Positions 7,770-16,905 of a stretch of DNA of 64,000 nt are shown piece by piece (the stretch's first letter is position 1; every line of letters starts with the position of its first letter). The notes below the pieces were generated by a model. It did no database searches. It was not told the origin of the DNA and saw only the letters and a program-made list of their open reading frames with translations. Made by a program: the position numbers and the translations under genes. This DNA comes from JAVJSU01 sp040219275 (GTDB taxonomy: Bacteria > Chloroflexota > Anaerolineae > Aggregatilineales > Phototrophicaceae): NCBI GenBank assembly GCA_040219275.1, contig JAVJSU010000007.1, positions 1 to 64,000 on the forward strand, read 5' to 3'.

Positions 7770-9263
7770 TTAAGATTGACCGCTCTCTTCTGCATCCTCA
7801 TCCTCTTCGTCAGAATCAGCCGGATTGTCCTCATCATCACCATCGTCTTCTGTGTCTGTTTTTGTCGCCTTCCGCGCCTCGAAATCCTCAAAAATCGCCT
7901 TCGCAAAATCACTGCGTAAAATCATGTCCGTTCTGGTTTCGTCAACATCACCGGAATAAGGATCAATGGTTCGTGAATCAACTGTATCATCCATACGAGG
8001 GGAGTCGGCTTCGCCAACGTCCGATTTGTCCGTTTCTGGCGTGGTCGTGTCTAATTCTCTAGTGCTCAATGCGTCGTCGTCCGTATCCTGTTGTTCATCC
8101 TCGCCGCCATTCTGGAAAAACTCGTCGAATAATTCCAGATCGCCTTCATACCATGCGTCTTCATCGTCAATCAGATCGTCCAGATCAAAGTAGGGAATTT
8201 CGATCTCCTGTGTTTCATCAACCGGGGAGGCGGTTTCAAAATAGCGGCGCACCGCTTCAATGGAGTCAACATCAAGGCGTTTGGTTTCGTCACTATCAAC
8301 AAAAATCGGTAATTCTAGTTCTCTTTGGAAGGGCGGTCTCTGCGTAATTTTTGCACCGAATTGGGTTAAGTCAGTATCCGGTGTCCACATGGATTCGTCA
8401 GGTAAGCGGGTGGTGGTATCAAAAATAGCATACGACAGATCCGCACCCTCAAGGATCGCGCTGGTCAGGTCTGCGCCGGATAAGTTCGCACCATCAAGCT
8501 GTGCATTCGTAAAATCGGCACGCAATAAATCGGCTTTCGTCAGGTTCGCGGCGGATAAATCAGCGCGGATTAAACGACTCAGGATGAGATCAACACCAAT
8601 CATATTGGCATTTTCCAGATTGGCATTGGTTAAGTCCACTTCCATCAACCGCGCATACATCAGGTTCGCGTTGGCGAGATAAGCCCCCTGTAGGTTTGAG
8701 TTTGATAAATCTGCGCCCTGTAAATCTGCTTCAGACAAATACGTACCACTTAAGTTTGCAGTCATGATTTTTGCACTGGCTAAGTTGGCATTCGTCAGTA
8801 TCGCGTCAGATAAATTGGCGCTGTTGAGACTCGCCTCATTTAAATTTGCCCGCCGTAAATCTGCCCCCTGTAATAAACCATTTTCACCGCTCAGCCACCC
8901 CTTTGAGCGCATCTCGCGGATGGCAATTAGCACAGTCGTTGGAACAGCACTCCCGACCTCACGAACAAGCCGTTCCTTCATTTCGCGTTGTCGCCGTGAA
9001 TTTTCGCGTTGAGATTCGATACGATTGTTCAGGAATGACCCCAGTCCGAGACCTACTATCACCTCAGGCGCGACATTTTGAAGCATGACGTTTACATCGC
9101 GTATCACCAGACTCACGAAGGAAATGGTAACAATGCCGAGCACAAATCCAGCGAAGAAGTATAAAGACTGGTGACTTTGCCATAACTCAATAATTTCGCT
9201 CCACCGACTCTCCATGCCATTCTTTGCATCGGTGGGCTTACCTGACGGTTTGCCCGATTGCAT
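7770..9263 (-). CDS. Membrane-anchored pentapeptide-repeat protein with acidic tail
   Basis: The 497-residue protein has two hydrophobic segments near the N-terminus (strong one about residues 33-55), a short basic coiled stretch (NNRIESQRENSRRQREMKER), then about 30 pentapeptide repeats of the A(N/D)Lxx type between about residues 130 and 285. Such repeats form a right-handed quadrilateral beta-helix. The remaining 200 residues are strongly acidic and probably disordered, ending in DEEDEDAEESGQS. Pentapeptide proteins include gyrase-protecting DNA mimics, but those are small and soluble; a membrane-tethered scaffold is more likely here. The ribosome site GAGGGG precedes the ATG closely. It converges with the methyltransferase-like gene. 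Confidence 0.85.
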   Translation of the reverse strand: MQSGKPSGKPTDAKNGMESRWSEIIELWQSHQSLYFFAGFVLGIVTISFVSLVIRDVNVMLQNVAPEVIVGLGLGSFLNNRIESQRENSRRQREMKERLVREVGSAVPTTVLIAIREMRSKGWLSGENGLLQGADLRRANLNEASLNSANLSDAILTNANLASAKIMTANLSGTYLSEADLQGADLSNSNLQGAYLANANLMYARLMEVDLTNANLENANMIGVDLILSRLIRADLSAANLTKADLLRADFTNAQLDGANLSGADLTSAILEGADLSYAIFDTTTRLPDESMWTPDTDLTQFGAKITQRPPFQRELELPIFVDSDETKRLDVDSIEAVRRYFETASPVDETQEIEIPYFDLDDLIDDEDAWYEGDLELFDEFFQNGGEDEQQDTDDDALSTRELDTTTPETDKSDVGEADSPRMDDTVDSRTIDPYSGDVDETRTDMILRSDFAKAIFEDFEARKATKTDTEDDGDDEDNPADSDEEDEDAEESGQS

Positions 9264-9400
9264 GATACCCCTCTTTATATATTGCTTGATGTTGCCCGAT
9301 ACGCGACCTCCTCATTATAGCGTTAACATCCAGATTTATTTTAGTTGGAGATCAGTTGATTCTTACCGTTTATATTCCACAGTCCGGCTCAGGGTAAGAT

Positions 9401-9430
9401 CATGATATTTCTACTTATACATGATATTTC
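9401..9430. repeat. Direct repeat CATGATATTTC, two copies
   Basis: An 11-base direct repeat occupies 9401-9411 and 9420-9430 (period 19 bases), about 110 bases upstream of the gene at 9542. It could be a regulator site for that gene or for the divergent pentapeptide gene; no binding protein can be named. Confidence 0.4.
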
Positions 9431-9541
9431 AAAACTGTAACAAATTTCCTTGCAAAAATTCATAAAATTGTGGAAAAATTAATTAAGTTATAAGGTATTT
9501 CGTGATAGCCTTAAGGTAATTAAGGTTCACAGGATGAGAGC

Positions 9542-10822
9542 ATGACCACCACAAAACAACTTCTAAAACAACTTAAAGATCGTGATCCAGCGAAACGCCT
9601 CTCGGCGATCAAAGCATTGGCACGGGATAAAGAGCGCCAGGCATTACAGCAATTGGCACGTATGGCAGGTGACGATAAAGATGCCGAAGTCCGGCAGATG
9701 GCACGCAAGGCAGGCAGTTATATCCTCGCGCAGACAGGTGGTTTAGGTGCGGATACAGCGACCACGAGTGCCGCAAGCATCAGTAGTCCGCCGCCGAAAA
9801 TGGTTGATGACAAGGGGAAGTTCATCAAAGTCAAGGTGAGCGACGAAGACAAAGCGAAAGCCTCCGCGTTCTTAGAAGAAGCCATGAGTTATCAAATCAA
9901 TGGTAATCGGGCGAAAACGTTGCGTTCATTAGCCAAAGCACTGGTGATTGATCCCAACATGCGCGATGATTCTTTCTTTACCAGCCTTGCGGAAGATGCA
10001 ACCGGTATGGAAGGCGAAGAAGCCATCCAACAACTCTATGACGAAGGCACACACAAGCGCGTTAATCAGGCAGTCCATGAATCACGACTACAAAAACGCG
10101 TCGACGAACATTCCGAAGAAACCAGCAAAGCGACCTGGGCGGATGTTGTCTTCGATATGGGCTTGTATTTTGTGATTAGTACGGTTGCCGCCATCATCCT
10201 CGGCTTTATCATCACCCAGAGCGCACAGGGCTATATTGACGGTATTGAAACCAACTGGTCGAATGTGTCGATTGCGACCCGCGTTGTTAATCCTGATGAT
10301 TCGACAGATGTGCGCTATTGGCTGGAACGCGACGAAGAAGGGGATCCGATTTACTTTAAACAGGCTTACCCGGACATGACTTTCTTTGCCAATGCCCAGC
10401 AAATTGCCGCAACGACGGTAGCCACTATTCTGATGGCGAGCGCTGGATTTGGCTTAGCAAGCACCTTCTTACTTGGTTTGATGAACGGAGTCGTCCACCT
10501 TGTCGCCGCGAAAATGTTGAGCGGAGTCGGCAGGTCGCCCTATCTTATGCACAAAGTCACCGGATTATTTATCAACCGGACAATTATTCTCGGAATTCTG
10601 GTCGGCATCGCGTCGCTGGTGATTTTCGGCTCAGGTGGTGGGATGGTCATGCAGATTTTCGCCGGTGTGATCGGCTTAGTTCTACTGCTCGTACTATTCA
10701 AGCTCATCAGCACAGTTGGGCAAGCCTATGACTTCGGCTTCATGAAAGGCATGATGGCAACCTCCGCAGGAAGCATGGTTGTTGCTGTGATCGTCGGGCT
10801 TGGGGTGGTTTTCCTCGCATAG
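9542..10822 (+). CDS. HEAT-like and Yip1-domain membrane protein
   Basis: The first 60 residues form a HEAT-like helical pair (LKQLKDRDPAKRLSAIKALA). A linker and a second helical segment with TPR flavour follow (AFLEEAMSYQINGNRAKTLR, about residue 105). From about residue 200 the protein is membrane-embedded, with one span around 200-222, an extracytoplasmic stretch, then four or five spans from about 285 to the end. The C-terminal block resembles the Yip1 fold found in many bacterial membrane proteins of unknown role. The gene follows a good ribosome site (AGGATGAG) and is closed by a clear terminator at 10855-10885, so it is monocistronic. Function is unknown. Confidence 0.7.
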   Translation: MTTTKQLLKQLKDRDPAKRLSAIKALARDKERQALQQLARMAGDDKDAEVRQMARKAGSYILAQTGGLGADTATTSAASISSPPPKMVDDKGKFIKVKVSDEDKAKASAFLEEAMSYQINGNRAKTLRSLAKALVIDPNMRDDSFFTSLAEDATGMEGEEAIQQLYDEGTHKRVNQAVHESRLQKRVDEHSEETSKATWADVVFDMGLYFVISTVAAIILGFIITQSAQGYIDGIETNWSNVSIATRVVNPDDSTDVRYWLERDEEGDPIYFKQAYPDMTFFANAQQIAATTVATILMASAGFGLASTFLLGLMNGVVHLVAAKMLSGVGRSPYLMHKVTGLFINRTIILGILVGIASLVIFGSGGGMVMQIFAGVIGLVLLLVLFKLISTVGQAYDFGFMKGMMATSAGSMVVAVIVGLGVVFLA

Positions 10823-10854
10823 GACGAATTTTTCTGTACTCAGCTAAATCTGAC

Positions 10855-10885
10855 ACATCCCTGAAACTATTTCGGGGATGTTTTT
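10855..10885 (+). terminator. Intrinsic terminator
   Basis: ACATCCCTGAAA (10855-10866) pairs with TTTCGGGGATGT (10870-10881) with one wobble and a tiny loop, followed by five T residues. It ends the Yip1-type gene. Confidence 0.85.
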
Positions 10886-10956
10886 GATTCTGATGGTCAG
10901 ACTGCTGTAAGTTCGCTAGTATTGGCAGAAAATGATGATTTAAGAAAGACACCCTT

Positions 10957-11799
10957 ATGACCGAAAAAGCCTCAACCGATCAGCTGATTGGTGTGCCAGA
11001 AACAATGATGATTCCGCTATATGCGCGGGCGATGGAAACCCAACGCGCCGATGGAATCATCCGCGATGAGAAAGCCGTCGAAATGATGGCACGCATTGAC
11101 TATGATTTTAGCCGTTTTGCAGGCGGTGATCCGACCATCCTCGGCATCGCTATCCGCACAGAAGTCCTCGATGAAAAAGTGAACGCCTTTATCGCTAAAA
11201 ATCCTGACGCGCTGATTATCAACATCGCCGCCGGACTTGATACCCGCTTCGAGCGCGTGGATAATGGGCGCATTCTGTGGGTTGATCTTGACCTTCCGGA
11301 ATCCATCGCCATCCGTCGCCAATTTATTACGCCATCAGACCGCCAGCACTTCATTGCCAGCGATGCGCTCGATTTTACGTGGTTCGATCAGGTGGAGGCG
11401 TGGGTGATGAACCTTCAAGATCGTGCCGTCATGCTTATCCTTGAAGGTTTACTGATGTATTTCGATGAAGCGGATGTGAAGCGGTTGCTGGTTGCCTTAG
11501 CAAAACGTTTCCCCTCTGCTGAGGTCTTGCTAGAGGTCACGGGTGTATCTATGGCGAAGAAGCAAGAACGGCAGATCGCAGTCAACAAGACAAGCGCGCA
11601 TTTCAAATGGGGGATTCGCCATACACAGGATATGGAATTATGGGATTCGCGCATACAGGTTGTGGAAGATGTCTCCATTTATGATCGTTATGAAACGCGT
11701 TGGCTAGCGATGGATTTATCCTTTCCTGCACCGCTGAAAGATTTACGCAACACGACTTTACGCATTGTGCATGTGCGCTTCGGTGAACCCGCTTTGTAA
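10957..11799 (+). CDS. Class I methyltransferase of the leucine carboxyl / PPM-like family
   Basis: The 280-residue protein has the family's N-terminal helix region (ETMMIPLYARAMETQR) and a SAM-binding motif I variant, INIAAGLDTRFERV, at about residue 86. WVDLDLPESIAIRRQF (about residue 108) is the classic acidic motif II of this family, and LILEGLLMYFDE (about residue 156) matches motif IV. These are hallmarks of the leucine carboxyl methyltransferase (PPM1/TcmP-like) group, whose bacterial members O-methylate carboxylates on small molecules. The substrate cannot be deduced. The gene stands between two intergenic gaps of about 100 bases and is probably a single-gene unit. Confidence 0.85.
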   Translation: MTEKASTDQLIGVPETMMIPLYARAMETQRADGIIRDEKAVEMMARIDYDFSRFAGGDPTILGIAIRTEVLDEKVNAFIAKNPDALIINIAAGLDTRFERVDNGRILWVDLDLPESIAIRRQFITPSDRQHFIASDALDFTWFDQVEAWVMNLQDRAVMLILEGLLMYFDEADVKRLLVALAKRFPSAEVLLEVTGVSMAKKQERQIAVNKTSAHFKWGIRHTQDMELWDSRIQVVEDVSIYDRYETRWLAMDLSFPAPLKDLRNTTLRIVHVRFGEPAL

Positions 11800-11908
11800 A
11801 TGATGCTATCCTCCCCATTGTCCTGTGACATTCGTTACCTGACTCCTTGTCGGCTCTGTGTCACACTAAGATTAGACGCATTCATCAGGATAATTCTAGG
11901 GAGAAGGG

Positions 11909-12427
11909 ATGATGAAAGTCTTAGTGACTTATGCAAGTAAGTATCAGAGCACGGCTGAAATTGCCGCACGAATTGCCAAAGCGATACGATCTAAAAAATG
12001 GACACTTGATCTGATTCCCGTCAGCATGGATATTGACCCAAAAAATTACGATGCCATCATTCTCGGTAGTGCGCTTTATATGGGGCAGTGGATGAACAGC
12101 GCCGCCGAGTTTATCCTCACCCATGAAAAAGTGCTGACCGAACGCTCGACATGGCTTTTTTCCAGCGGACCGACGGGAGAAGGTGAAGCGGCGCGATTGC
12201 TCAATGGTTTCACCTTTCCGATTGTGCTGGCAGGTGTTGCCGAACGGATCAATCCACAGGATATTGCGATTTTTCATGGCAAATTAGATGGTAATGCGCT
12301 TGGTTGGGGAGAACGGCTGATTGTTCGCGCCGTTCACGCTCAATACGGCGATTATCGGGATTGGGAAAGTGTTGAAACGTGGGCGAGTAGCATTCGGGCA
12401 AAGCTGGAGGAACAATTCGCCACTTAA
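11909..12427 (+). CDS. Flavodoxin-domain protein, HemG/protoporphyrinogen-oxidase-like
   Basis: The 172-residue product starts with VLVTYASKYQSTAEIAARIA, a flavodoxin FMN-phosphate loop, and contains YDAIILGSALYMGQW and STWLFSSGPTGEG, which match the later FMN-contacting loops of the HemG-type flavodoxin family. Members use FMN and quinone to oxidise protoporphyrinogen IX, or act as general flavodoxin-like reductases; the narrow function is not certain. Two adjacent ATG codons exist at 11909 and 11912 behind GGGAGAAGGG. A small ABM-fold protein, a fold shared by heme-degrading enzymes, follows 100 bases later on the same strand, which mildly supports a tetrapyrrole or quinone connection. Confidence 0.75.
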   Translation: MMKVLVTYASKYQSTAEIAARIAKAIRSKKWTLDLIPVSMDIDPKNYDAIILGSALYMGQWMNSAAEFILTHEKVLTERSTWLFSSGPTGEGEAARLLNGFTFPIVLAGVAERINPQDIAIFHGKLDGNALGWGERLIVRAVHAQYGDYRDWESVETWASSIRAKLEEQFAT

Positions 12428-12526
12428 AGTTAACTCGCTACTGCAAAAGTGACGGAGTCGGATTATAGTATGAGGCATAGATGACTGCCTAATGCGCCCA
12501 ATTAGTAAAATTAAGGAAGTGATTTT

Positions 12527-12826
12527 ATGATCGTCGTCAATAATCGGATACCCGTTCATCCCGATCATCATGCGATTTTTGAGGAGACATTCGGCAAACG
12601 GGCGACCCTCGTCGATAACATGGATGGCTTTATTTCCTTCCAATTGCTCCGCCCGACCAATCCCGATGATCCCTATGTGGTGATGACCTTCTGGGAATCT
12701 CATGAGACCTATCAGGCATGGATTAGCTCCGACGAATTTAAGCAAGGACACGCAAAATCCGGCACCCTCCCGCGTGAAACCTTCTTAGGACATCCCAAGC
12801 TAGAAGTGATGGAAGTCGTCGAATAG
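12527..12826 (+). CDS. Antibiotic-biosynthesis-monooxygenase (ABM) fold protein
   Basis: This 99-residue protein has the dimeric alpha-beta barrel pattern of the ABM superfamily: MIVVNNRIPVHPDHHAIFEE, then GFISFQLLRP, then DPYVVMTFWESHETYQAWI. The order matches IsdG-like heme oxygenases and quinol monooxygenases. The catalytic Asn and Trp of IsdG cannot be assigned with confidence, although an N (residue 5) and a W (in FWES) sit in the expected strands. A good ribosome site (AAGGAAG) precedes the ATG. It follows the flavodoxin gene and could share its transcript. Confidence 0.8.
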   Translation: MIVVNNRIPVHPDHHAIFEETFGKRATLVDNMDGFISFQLLRPTNPDDPYVVMTFWESHETYQAWISSDEFKQGHAKSGTLPRETFLGHPKLEVMEVVE

Positions 12827-12872
12827 CGCCACCGCTTCCGTTGTGAATTCATAAAAAATCACCCATTTTTTA

Positions 12873-12914
12873 CCCATATATCCCAAGTTTTATCCCAAGT
12901 TTGGGATATATGGG
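12873..12914. promoter_or_regulatory. Long hairpin with a competing inner hairpin
   Basis: CCCATATATCCCAA (12873-12886) pairs perfectly over 14 bp with 12901-12914. The loop contains a second copy of TATCCCAA (12891-12898), which can instead pair with the first half of the right arm (12901-12908). The two folds are mutually exclusive. It lies between the ABM gene and transketolase; it may be a terminator, although its tail is only moderately T-rich, or a regulatory switch. Confidence 0.5.
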
Positions 12915-13105
12915 GATTCTTTTGGATTCAGGTTAACGAATCGTTATGGAAGTTAACACCATAATTGATAATGATCTTCCCCTCGTCGGATGCGTGTCGG
13001 CGCGTTATGATGTAAGGTATTGAGCGCAAACCACTTCAAAAAAGTATTCGTCTGTAAGCGATTGCAGATTTTTTTCACGTAAAGACAACCTAAAGGAGAG
13101 GCATT

Positions 13106-15109
13106 TTGACGACGACACAAGCAGATTTAGAAACTTTAGCGGTCAATACCATTCGTGTATTGTCGATAGACGCTGTTCAGGAAGCCAATAGCGGGCATCC
13201 GGGCTTGCCGATGGGTGCGGCACCGATGGCATTTGCGCTGTGGATGCGCCATCTGCATCACAACCCGCAGAACCCCGATTGGGCAAACCGTGATCGCTTC
13301 GTCCTCAGCGCGGGGCATGGCTCCATGTTGCTGTATTCGTTGCTCCACCTCACCGGCTATGATCTGTCGTTAGAGGAAGTTAAGAACTTCCGCCAACTCA
13401 ACAGTAAAACGCCCGGTCATCCCGAATATGGTCACACGCCCGGCGTAGAAACAACTACTGGTCCGCTCGGTCAGGGTGGCGCAACGGCTGTCGGTATGGC
13501 ACTAGCGGAGACTTATCTCGCCAAATACTTTAATCGTGACGGACATGACGTGGTCGATCATTACACCTATGCGATTGTCAGTGATGGCGATCTGATGGAA
13601 GGTGTTTTTATGGAAGCCTCCGCGCTGGCAGGGCATTGGGGATTGGGTAAGCTGATCTTCCTCTATGACTCCAATGACATCACGCTTGACGGCAACGCCA
13701 GCATGACCTTCACGGAAGACATCGCCAAACGCTATGAGGCGTGGGATTGGCATGTGCTGGAAGTGGCGGATGGGAACGACATCAACGCCATTGATTCTGC
13801 GATTAAACAGGCGCAGGCAGTCACCGATAAACCGAGCATGGTTATCGTCAAAACGATCATCGGCTTCGGTAGCCCGAATAAAGCGGGTTCGAGCAAGGCG
13901 CATGGTTCGCCACTCGGCGCGGATGAAGTCAAGCTCGTTAAGGAAAAGTTTGGCTTCCCTGCGGACGAAAAATTTGCCATCCCCGGTGATGCGCTGGAAT
14001 TGTTCCGCTCCTCGGTAGAAAACGGCGCGAAATTTGAAGCCGATTGGAACGCCAAATTCAACGCGTGGAAATCCGCATTTCCTGAACTGGCGGCAGAGTG
14101 GGAGTCCTTGATGGCTGGCGACCTGCCGGATGATTGGGATGCAGATATTCCGGTGTGGTCGGGTGATGATAAACCGATGGCGACCCGTAACGCCTCCGGT
14201 AAAGTCTTGAACGCGATTGCCAAACATATCCCGACGATGATCGGTGGCGATGCGGACCTCGCCGGAAGCACCAAAACGCTCATCGACGGCGAAGCGAATA
14301 CCGGCAAAGATCATCCGGCAGAACGGAACATTCGCTTTGGCGTGCGTGAGCATGGTATGGGCGCAATCGTCAACGGGTTGGGACTCACGAGGGGCATTGT
14401 CCGTCCGTATAGCGCGACATTCCTGACCTTTAGCGATTATATGCGCGGGGCGATCCGCATTGGTGCATTGATGGGTGCGAAAGTGGCGTATGTCTTCACG
14501 CATGATAGCATCGGTCTGGGCGAAGATGGTCCGACGCATCAACCTGTCGAGCATGTGATGAGCCTGCGTGCGATCCCCAAATTGACTGTGTTCCGTCTGG
14601 CAGATGCCAACGAATCAGCGGCGGCGTGGCGATTGACCATGACGCTTGATGGTCCGGCGGCATTGATCTTCACACGGCAGGATTTGCCCATTCTGGATAA
14701 CGCGGAATTCATCCACACGGGTGTGGCGCACGGGGGTTATGTGCTGGCGGATAGCGAAGGCACGCCGGATGTGATTTTGATTTCGAGCGGGAGTGAAGTG
14801 CATATCGCGCATGAAGCCTACAAGCAACTGCGTGCAGAGGGCATCAAGGCGCGGGTGGTGTCTATCCCGTCATGGGAACTCTTCGACGCGCAGGACGACA
14901 CTTATAAAGAGTCGGTTTTGCCTGCATCCGTGACGGCGCGTGTGAGCATCGAAGCAGGCGTGACGCTCGGTTGGCAGAAATACACCGGCTTGCGCGGAAT
15001 CAATATCGGGGTCGATCATTTCGGCGCATCTGCCCCGTATGAAGAAATTTACGAAGCGTTCGGTCTCACACCGGAGAAAATGGTCGAAGCGGCAAAGAGC
15101 CTGCTGTAA
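13106..15109 (+). CDS. tkt: Transketolase
   Basis: The 667-residue length and all major signatures fit a bacterial transketolase. This thiamine-diphosphate enzyme moves two-carbon ketol units in the non-oxidative pentose phosphate pathway. Visible motifs are NSGHPGLPMGAAPMA near the N-terminus, GHGSMLLYSLLHL, the ThDP-binding SDGDLMEGVFMEAS (about residue 156) with the paired DSNDITLDG, and GGDADLAGSTK at the start of the pyrimidine domain. The catalytic glutamate block REHGMGAIVNG and SIGLGEDGPTHQPVEH follow. The start is TTG at 13106, supported by AAAGGAGAGG just upstream. The leader of about 280 bases contains competing hairpins. No other pentose pathway gene is adjacent, so it is probably transcribed alone. 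Confidence 0.97.
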   Translation: MTTTQADLETLAVNTIRVLSIDAVQEANSGHPGLPMGAAPMAFALWMRHLHHNPQNPDWANRDRFVLSAGHGSMLLYSLLHLTGYDLSLEEVKNFRQLNSKTPGHPEYGHTPGVETTTGPLGQGGATAVGMALAETYLAKYFNRDGHDVVDHYTYAIVSDGDLMEGVFMEASALAGHWGLGKLIFLYDSNDITLDGNASMTFTEDIAKRYEAWDWHVLEVADGNDINAIDSAIKQAQAVTDKPSMVIVKTIIGFGSPNKAGSSKAHGSPLGADEVKLVKEKFGFPADEKFAIPGDALELFRSSVENGAKFEADWNAKFNAWKSAFPELAAEWESLMAGDLPDDWDADIPVWSGDDKPMATRNASGKVLNAIAKHIPTMIGGDADLAGSTKTLIDGEANTGKDHPAERNIRFGVREHGMGAIVNGLGLTRGIVRPYSATFLTFSDYMRGAIRIGALMGAKVAYVFTHDSIGLGEDGPTHQPVEHVMSLRAIPKLTVFRLADANESAAAWRLTMTLDGPAALIFTRQDLPILDNAEFIHTGVAHGGYVLADSEGTPDVILISSGSEVHIAHEAYKQLRAEGIKARVVSIPSWELFDAQDDTYKESVLPASVTARVSIEAGVTLGWQKYTGLRGINIGVDHFGASAPYEEIYEAFGLTPEKMVEAAKSLL

Positions 15110-15135
15110 ACCGCTCAAAATTTGGCGTATTTTTT

Positions 15136-15160
15136 AGGGATGACCAGCTTGGTCGTCCCT
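15136..15160 (+). terminator. Terminator-like hairpin after transketolase
   Basis: AGGGATGACCA (15136-15146) pairs with TGGTCGTCCCT (15150-15160), with one wobble and a three-base loop. The tail TATCTTATCTT is T-rich but interrupted. Confidence 0.6.
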
Positions 15161-15177
15161 TATCTTATCTTCGAGAT

Positions 15178-15405
15178 TTATGCGGCAGTAAATTCGCGGA
15201 CTTCGATCTGTACTCCGGCGTTTACGGCGGCTTCGGCAATAGTGAGAAGCTGTTCTGTGGTCGCTTCATCGACATAAGCTTCGCCACAGTTTTCACATAC
15301 TTGCGCGGGAACATGCTTGAAAACGAGTGTAGTTGCGCCACGCTCCAATGTGACCGTTACCTGACCGAACTGAGTTTCACCCTGCTTACAGATTACACAC
15401 TTCAT
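15178..15405 (-). CDS. YgiT-type zinc-finger protein
   Basis: The 75-residue product begins MKCVICKQGETQFGQV and has a second pair CENCGEAYV about 25 residues later. This CxxC...CxxC zinc ribbon is the YgiT/MqsA N-terminal type, followed by a short helix (EATTEQLLTIAEAAVN). Proteins of this type are often antitoxin halves of toxin-antitoxin pairs, or stand-alone proteins of unknown role. No toxin-like ORF lies next to it, so it looks orphaned here. The start at 15405 is chosen because AGGAG lies eight bases upstream; the longer in-frame reading from 15444 lacks such a site. It lies 47 bases downstream of the MFS gene end on the other side of a short gap. Confidence 0.75.
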   Translation of the reverse strand: MKCVICKQGETQFGQVTVTLERGATTLVFKHVPAQVCENCGEAYVDEATTEQLLTIAEAAVNAGVQIEVREFTAA

Positions 15406-15452
15406 CAGTCTTGCTCCTGATTTATAAAATTGTAAACACTCCAAAACCCGTT

Positions 15453-16625
15453 TTATGCGGGCGCAGGTCGTGTGGTCTGGTTTAATTGGCGCAAAATAGC
15501 GACCATAATGGCAATCATTAGCACGCCGAGCGTAAAGGTGACGATTATCCCGCCGTCATTGCCTGCGCCGACTTTGCCCTGAATCCACGGAAAGAGCACC
15601 GCGCCCGCATTGCCAATTGCTAGCAATGTGCCACTTACAGAGACGAATTGCTCCGGGTAATTGTCATTGACGGTGGCGAGAATCGTCGGGAACATCGGTC
15701 CGCAACCGACACCCACAGCAAATGCACTGAGTAACGCCAACCCTTCGCTGAATGTTGCGTAGAGCAAGAGTGCCGCGCCGCCTGTGATGATGCTTACGGA
15801 GATGAGCAGGATGTGTGCGGGGCGTAATGATCGGGAGAGCACAATCGCACAACCGCGCCCACCCGTCAAGCCGAGCCAGAAGAGCGACACGGCAATCGTC
15901 GCTACACGCTCCGTAGAACCCACCCCTTCCATCATTTGCGTAGATAGCCACGCGCCGAAGCCAACTTCCGCGCCAACATAGATGAATAATAACAGCCCGA
16001 ACGGGGCGAATAACCACCAGTTGACAGGCACATGCGCCGCATCATCTTTGCGGGTTGCCCGCGCCACCTGAGAAGCCGGGGCATCCACCTGCAAAAACGG
16101 GATGATGAACACCAGAGCGGCGGTTCCGGTGAAGAAATATGCCAGCAAAAAATTATCCAGCGAAAAGGCGGCATTCACGATCTGCGGACCGATAATCGCT
16201 CCGACACCGTAAAACATATTCAGCGCGTTCAGCTTGCCAGCAGATTGCCCCGGATTGATGGCGGCGATAAACACGGTGGGTCCGGTCAACACACTGCCGA
16301 AGCCCAGCCCATAAATCAGCGCACCTGCTAAGGCGATGATCTGGATTTGGGTGGTCGCCATGAGCAACGCACCGACACCTAGCAACACCGGACCGATGCT
16401 CAGGACAAAACGCGGTTGCCAGCGCCCGCTTTCAAAGAGTTTGCCGATAGCGAACAGGGAAATGGTCGCGCCGGTGGAATGTAAAGTGATAAAGATGCCA
16501 CCATTTTCCAGTGGCATACCAAAGCGCGTGGTCAGGCTGTCCAATGTTGGACCGAGTAATGTTCCAGAAATGCCGAGTACGATAAACGAGGCAAAAAACC
16601 AGAACAGAGTCGTGCGTTGTGACAT
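15453..16625 (-). CDS. Major facilitator superfamily transporter
   Basis: The 390-residue protein has about twelve membrane spans. It carries the shortened central arrangement of MFS carriers: two six-span halves separated by a hydrophilic loop with VDAPASQVARATRKDDA around residues 185-200. The N-half contains GISGTLLGPTLDSLTTRFG and a loop GKLFESGRWQPR between spans two and three. This layout, with the FGxxxxxGG(I/V)F start, resembles sugar-type MFS permeases (FucP/Bypass-like), but substrate and direction cannot be read from sequence. A good ribosome site (AAGGAA) precedes the ATG. The zinc-finger gene follows on the same strand only about 50 bases away, so cotranscription is possible. Confidence 0.85.
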   Translation of the reverse strand: MSQRTTLFWFFASFIVLGISGTLLGPTLDSLTTRFGMPLENGGIFITLHSTGATISLFAIGKLFESGRWQPRFVLSIGPVLLGVGALLMATTQIQIIALAGALIYGLGFGSVLTGPTVFIAAINPGQSAGKLNALNMFYGVGAIIGPQIVNAAFSLDNFLLAYFFTGTAALVFIIPFLQVDAPASQVARATRKDDAAHVPVNWWLFAPFGLLLFIYVGAEVGFGAWLSTQMMEGVGSTERVATIAVSLFWLGLTGGRGCAIVLSRSLRPAHILLISVSIITGGAALLLYATFSEGLALLSAFAVGVGCGPMFPTILATVNDNYPEQFVSVSGTLLAIGNAGAVLFPWIQGKVGAGNDGGIIVTFTLGVLMIAIMVAILRQLNQTTRPAPA

Positions 16626-16855
16626 GGAGTTCCTTCAGAAATTTACGGTTACAGTTTAGACTTAAGTTAGACGTGAAATTGAATGGCTAGCATATCAAAA
16701 GTATAGCAGGATAGGATAGTGCGAAGCTCGGACATTTGTCCCGGAATTTTGTGATGGGGCGCAGGATTCTTAATCCCGCTTGACTTTCCCCCTACGGCAA
16801 GGTTTACCATAGGATGAAATGGTGTTCATACCTCCTAAAGAAACACACCCGCACA

Positions 16856-16890
16856 AACAGGGCGACCTTATCAACCGGGGTCGCCCTGTT
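16856..16890. terminator. Hairpin after the secreted nuclease gene
   Basis: AACAGGGCGACC (16856-16867) pairs perfectly with GGTCGCCCTGTT (16879-16890) around an 11-base loop. It sits 16 bases past the minus-strand stop at 16906. The tail on the minus strand is not T-rich, so termination efficiency is uncertain. Confidence 0.55.
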
Positions 16891-16905
16891 ACTTTTATTA
16901 GCCCG

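Noticed and set aside
7748..8062. Plus-strand ORF after the methyltransferase-like gene
   Set aside because: Low-complexity reading of the antisense of the acidic tail of the pentapeptide protein.
13502..14554. A 350-residue minus-strand ORF inside transketolase
   Set aside because: Antisense shadow produced by codon bias; transketolase motifs on the plus strand are unambiguous.
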